A stretch of DNA of 64,000 nucleotides from Desulfovibrio inopinatus DSM 10711 (GTDB taxonomy: Bacteria; Desulfobacterota; Desulfovibrionia; Desulfovibrionales; Desulfovibrionaceae), in assembly GCF_000429305.1 (NCBI RefSeq), contig NZ_KE386879.1, positions 124,001-188,000 on the forward strand. Reading direction: 5' to 3'. Of the stretch, positions 63,632 to 64,000 are shown one piece after another (within the stretch, counting starts at the first letter, position 1; every line of letters starts with the position of its first letter). The notes under the pieces are model-generated. The model searched no databases. It saw only the letters and a program-made list of their open reading frames with translations, and was not told the origin of the DNA. A program made the position numbers and the translations under genes.

Positions 63632-63930
63632 CGTCTTGGCGTTGGCTTTCTGAAAAGTTCATCCTCGCGGTGCATGACGAGCACATTGCCGTGCATGGCG
63701 GAAGTGAAGGTATCCGTGATCCGGGCCTTTTGTCTTCTGCTCTTGCCAGACCTCAGAATCTTCTTGCGTATAGCTCTCCAAATATTTTCGATCTTGCCGC
63801 AGCGTATGCTTTCGGCATTATCCGCAATCATCCTTTTGTGGACGGCAACAAGCGAACGAGCTTTCTTGCCGCCTACGTTTTTCTTGATGTGAACGAATGG
63901 GAATTGATCGCTCCGGAAACTGAAGAGTGA
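63628..63930 (+). CDS. doc: Doc-family (Fic-fold) toxin, C-terminally short
   Basis: 100 residues. Doc kinases phosphorylate and inactivate EF-Tu. The core motif is complete: HPFVDGNKRTS with H68, and the N-terminal GGSEGIRDPGLLSSALARP is typical. P1 Doc has 126 residues with its histidine at 66. This product stops soon after the motif, so about 25 C-terminal residues are missing. It may be a natural short form or a decayed gene with a frameshift near 63925. It is coupled to the antitoxin gene. Confidence 0.82.
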   Translation: MTSWRWLSEKFILAVHDEHIAVHGGSEGIRDPGLLSSALARPQNLLAYSSPNIFDLAAAYAFGIIRNHPFVDGNKRTSFLAAYVFLDVNEWELIAPETEE

Positions 63931-64000
63931 ACTTGAGATGTCTAGCCCAGGACGTACCGATATTAAGATTTGAGCTGCTATAACGAGAACGTGTAGTATA

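Noticed and set aside
1-64000. Insertion sequences, rRNA genes, CRISPR arrays, integrases
   Set aside because: None seen: no transposase or integrase motifs, no terminal repeats with target duplications, no regularly spaced repeats, no rRNA-like blocks.

Overview
The window is a 64 kb stretch of bacterial chromosome of moderate G+C content with dense, often overlapping genes. The gene set suggests a Gram-negative, probably anaerobic deltaproteobacterium of the Desulfovibrio type. Pointers are a long-chain flavodoxin, a HypF maturase, a TAXI-type solute receptor, a pyruvoyl arginine decarboxylase, DUF4390, lipoproteins with clear lipoboxes, many two-component and HD-GYP regulators, and a class II photolyase. 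The assignment is an inference from gene content; no rRNA is present to confirm it.

Layout. 1-2645: end of a glycosyltransferase gene, then a secreted agarase-like glycosidase. 2720-8997: dnaE, queD, dtd and a complete Rsb-type partner-switching module (receiver-PP2C, anti-sigma kinase, STAS antagonist). 9002-13817: three glycosyltransferases of different folds in one run (CgeB-like, GT2, GT9). 13835-14617: opposing TPR gene. 15037-21946: a sensory locus of a membrane hybrid kinase, CheR, CheB and a second hybrid kinase, with no chemoreceptor, CheA or CheW in sight. A lone TAXI receptor converges on it. 23176-30464: CBS-ACT protein, exonuclease III, two HD-GYP regulators each coupled to an enzyme gene, phosphoesterase, folate cyclo-ligase, laccase-domain protein and flavodoxin. 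30489-39653: mostly housekeeping (SDR39U1-like protein, DUF4390, rlmH, rsmG, fabD, argS, SPOR protein, arginine decarboxylase, nth, tgt). 39788-48883: photolyase, membrane HD-GYP, ArsB/NhaD-type transporter, DUF255 protein, umuDC, DJ-1/PfpI protein. 48944-52276: DUF362 protein and hypF.

52277-54492 is the most accessory-looking part: two paralogous CI/S24-type repressors, each with its own promoter-like element and terminator, separated by about 520 bases without a credible gene. Then come panB, a TPR protein and a large minus-strand envelope block (56340-61847): an EF-hand/LysM lipoprotein, a GNAT acetyltransferase with an extra N-terminal domain, an unrecognised double-anchored periplasmic protein, a lipase-like lipoprotein and a 4-oxalocrotonate tautomerase-like enzyme. 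The right end has a 52-residue membrane protein, a Mor-like small protein, a tRNA-Thr(CGT) gene with promoter and terminator, and an AbrB-Doc toxin-antitoxin pair whose toxin is short at its C-terminus. This looks like the edge of an island.

Themes. Signal transduction is over-represented: cyclic-di-GMP hydrolysis (three HD-GYP), partner switching, and a kinase/CheR/CheB system that may use reversible methylation outside chemotaxis. A second theme is surface polysaccharide and envelope. A third is DNA repair (xth, nth, umuDC, phr). No insertion sequence, integrase, rRNA operon or CRISPR array was found.
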